The notes under the pieces: model-generated
What the model was told of the DNA's origin: nothing
What the model saw: the letters and a program-made list of their open reading frames with translations, nothing else
The model's database searches: none
Translations under genes and position numbers: made by a program
Shown here: in pieces, positions 62,447-64,000 of the stretch
Numbering within the stretch: position 1 is the stretch's first letter
How the letters are laid out: the number at the start of each line of letters is the position of its first letter
DNA from: Tenacibaculum finnmarkense genomovar ulcerans
Lineage (GTDB): Bacteria; Bacteroidota; Bacteroidia; Flavobacteriales; Flavobacteriaceae
Reading direction: 5' to 3'
Length of the DNA: 64,000 nt
NCBI RefSeq assembly: GCF_900239495.1
Contig: NZ_OENE01000010.1
Span: forward strand, 1-64,000

Positions 62447-64000
62447 ATGAAAAAAGATAGCTCAAAATTCGATAAAGTATTAAACGTTTCTCCTTTTTTA
62501 GGAAATGTAAATCACGCTCCTGATGCTAGTAAAGATGTGGTTCATCATTCAAAAGATATTCCGATGCCTTTTGCCGATTTAACAGGAAATTATCAGCGAA
62601 ATAAAGGGATTCCTTCAAAATCATTTAAAGACAGTAAAGTTTATATTGTAGGAAGTGGAATTGCAGGCTTATCGGCGGCTTATTATTTTATTAGAGATGG
62701 ACATTTTTCAGCAGAAAACATTGTTTTTTTAGATAAATTATCAGTAGAAGGCGGTTCGCTTGACGGCGCAGGAAATGCCGATGACGGTTATATTATTAGA
62801 GGAGGGCGAGAAATGGAAATGACTTATGAAAATTTATGGGATATTTTTCAAGATATTCCAGCCGTTGAAATGCCTGCTCCTTATAGCGTTTTAGACGAAT
62901 ATCGTTTGTTAAACGACAACGATCCAAATTATTCAAAATCTCGATTAATTCATAATAAAGGAGAAGTTCAAGATTTTAGCAAATTCGGTTTAGATAAAAA
63001 AGACCAATTAGCCATTGTAAAATTATTATTGAAAAACAAAGAAGATTTAAACGATTTATCGATTGAAGATTATTTTAGTGAGTCGTTTTTGCAGAGTAAT
63101 TTTTGGTTTTTATGGCGTACCATGTTTGCCTTTCAAAACTGGCATAGTTTATTAGAATGTAAATTATACATGCACCGATTTTTACATACTCTTGATGGAA
63201 TGAAAGATTTATCTTGCTTGGTTTTTCCAAAATACAATCAGTATGATACCTTTGTAAAACCTTTAACAGAGCATTTAAAATCGAAAGGCGTAAGCATTCA
63301 GTTTGATACTTTAGTAAAAGATTTAGACATCAGAATTAATACCGAGGGCAAAATTGTACAAGGAATTATCACCGAACAAAACGGCAAAGAAGTTGTTATT
63401 CCTGTAACAAAAGATGATTACGTAATTGTAACCACAGGTTCTATGACCGAAGATACATCGTATGGAAATAACACAAAATCAGCGATTGAAACTATTGATA
63501 ACAGCCAAAGTGGAAAAAGTGACGGTTGGAAATTATGGCAAAATTTAGCCTCAAAATCACCTGATTTCGGAAATCCTGAAAAATTTTGCAAAAATATTGA
63601 AAAATCGGCTTGGCAATCGGCAACTTTAACCTGCCGCCCTTCCGATTTGACCGAAAAATTCAAAGAATATTGTGTAAACGACCCATATTCAGGAAAAACT
63701 GCCACGGGAGGAATTGTAACCATTACCGATTCTAATTGGTTGATGAGTTTTACCATCAATCGCCAACCGCATTACCCAACCCAGCCCGATGATATTTTAG
63801 TGGTTTGGCTGTACGCTTTATATATTGATAAACAAGGAAATCATATTAAAAAACCGATGCCTCAATGTACAGGAAATGAAATTTTATCAGAATTATGTTT
63901 TCATTTAGGATTAGAAAATCAACTTGAAAACGTGATAGAAAACACCATTGTTCGCACTGCTTTTATGCCATATATTACATCGATGTTTTTGCCTAGAGCT
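62447..64000 (+). CDS. ohyA: Oleate hydratase, 3' end beyond the window
   Basis: FAD protein that adds water to the 9,10 double bond of oleate and related fatty acids, giving 10-hydroxy fatty acids. 518 codons are present without a stop; the family has about 570-650 residues. FAD loop [14 protein letters not shown] (68-81), the family motif RGGREME (118-124) with Glu122, and Tyr241 in CKLYMHRFL agree with the catalytic pair known in the Elizabethkingia enzyme, even in numbering. Further matches are [16 protein letters not shown] near 258 and [14 protein letters not shown] near 429. It may serve fatty-acid detoxification. Confidence 0.95.
   Translation, partial: MKKDSSKFDKVLNVSPFLGNVNHAPDASKDVVHHSKDIPMPFADLTGNYQRNKGIPSKSFKDSKVYIVGSGIAGLSAAYYFIRDGHFSAENIVFLDKLSVEGGSLDGAGNADDGYIIRGGREMEMTYENLWDIFQDIPAVEMPAPYSVLDEYRLLNDNDPNYSKSRLIHNKGEVQDFSKFGLDKKDQLAIVKLLLKNKEDLNDLSIEDYFSESFLQSNFWFLWRTMFAFQNWHSLLECKLYMHRFLHTLDGMKDLSCLVFPKYNQYDTFVKPLTEHLKSKGVSIQFDTLVKDLDIRINTEGKIVQGIITEQNGKEVVIPVTKDDYVIVTTGSMTEDTSYGNNTKSAIETIDNSQSGKSDGWKLWQNLASKSPDFGNPEKFCKNIEKSAWQSATLTCRPSDLTEKFKEYCVNDPYSGKTATGGIVTITDSNWLMSFTINRQPHYPTQPDDILVVWLYALYIDKQGNHIKKPMPQCTGNEILSELCFHLGLENQLENVIENTIVRTAFMPYITSMFLPRA

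Overview
The window is AT-rich chromosome of a marine-type member of the Flavobacteriaceae (Bacteroidota; Tenacibaculum/Polaribacter-like). The evidence is the gliding gene gldJ, the type IX secretion gene porV, a fused CcsBA cytochrome c biogenesis protein, paired MutA/MutB methylmalonyl-CoA mutase genes, and many promoters of the Bacteroidota form TTG-N19-21-TAnnTTTG. No integrase, transposase, phage gene or CRISPR array was seen.

Layout. 1-13.3 kb is housekeeping: pta-ackA with a TruA-like gene, an acyl-CoA dehydrogenase, anmK, an amino-acid dehydrogenase with nhaB, an exbB-exbD-tonB set and folC. Three identical tRNA-Val genes follow at 13.4-13.7 kb. 13.8-37.2 kb is a large surface-polysaccharide locus of the Wzx/Wzy type. 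It holds a UDP-sugar dehydrogenase, an SLBB export protein, WbpB/WbpD, Wzz, a WbpP/WbpO pair, Wzy, a MurJ-like flippase, the CapE/F/G (FnlA/B/C) UDP-L-FucNAc enzymes, two glycosyltransferases, a PglC/PglD/PglE set and rmlA-rmlC-rmlB. 37.4-58.3 kb is mostly minus strand: a LysM lipoprotein, guaA, a FabH-like gene, cdd and porV, then gldJ and murF on plus, then a PglF-like dehydratase, a TPR-like protein, ccsBA, psd, mutB-mutA, divIC, udk and tRNA-Thr. 58.4-62.4 kb is loose and gene-poor, with decayed repeats, a small orphan gene, a DUF1684 lipoprotein, a DoxX protein and an AraC regulator. An oleate hydratase gene runs off the right edge.

How the genes work together. The polysaccharide locus, with the PglF-like gene 13 kb away, can be read as making UDP-diNAc-bacillosamine as initiating sugar (PglF-E-D, loaded by PglC), UDP-L-FucNAc, a UDP-HexNAc uronic acid and a WbpB/D 3-acetamido uronic acid. 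Two enzymes expected for complete pathways are absent: RmlD, and the WbpE aminotransferase. Only two ordinary glycosyltransferases are present.

The main points for a second look are: porV next to gldJ with porU missing between them; a canonical EF-hand loop inside NhaB; three direct repeats in front of the oleate hydratase promoter beside an AraC gene; two families of structured intergenic repeats; a 44-nt perfect palindrome; an identical 34-nt promoter frame shared by the tRNA-Val array and tRNA-Thr; and a TruA paralogue with an altered active-site motif.
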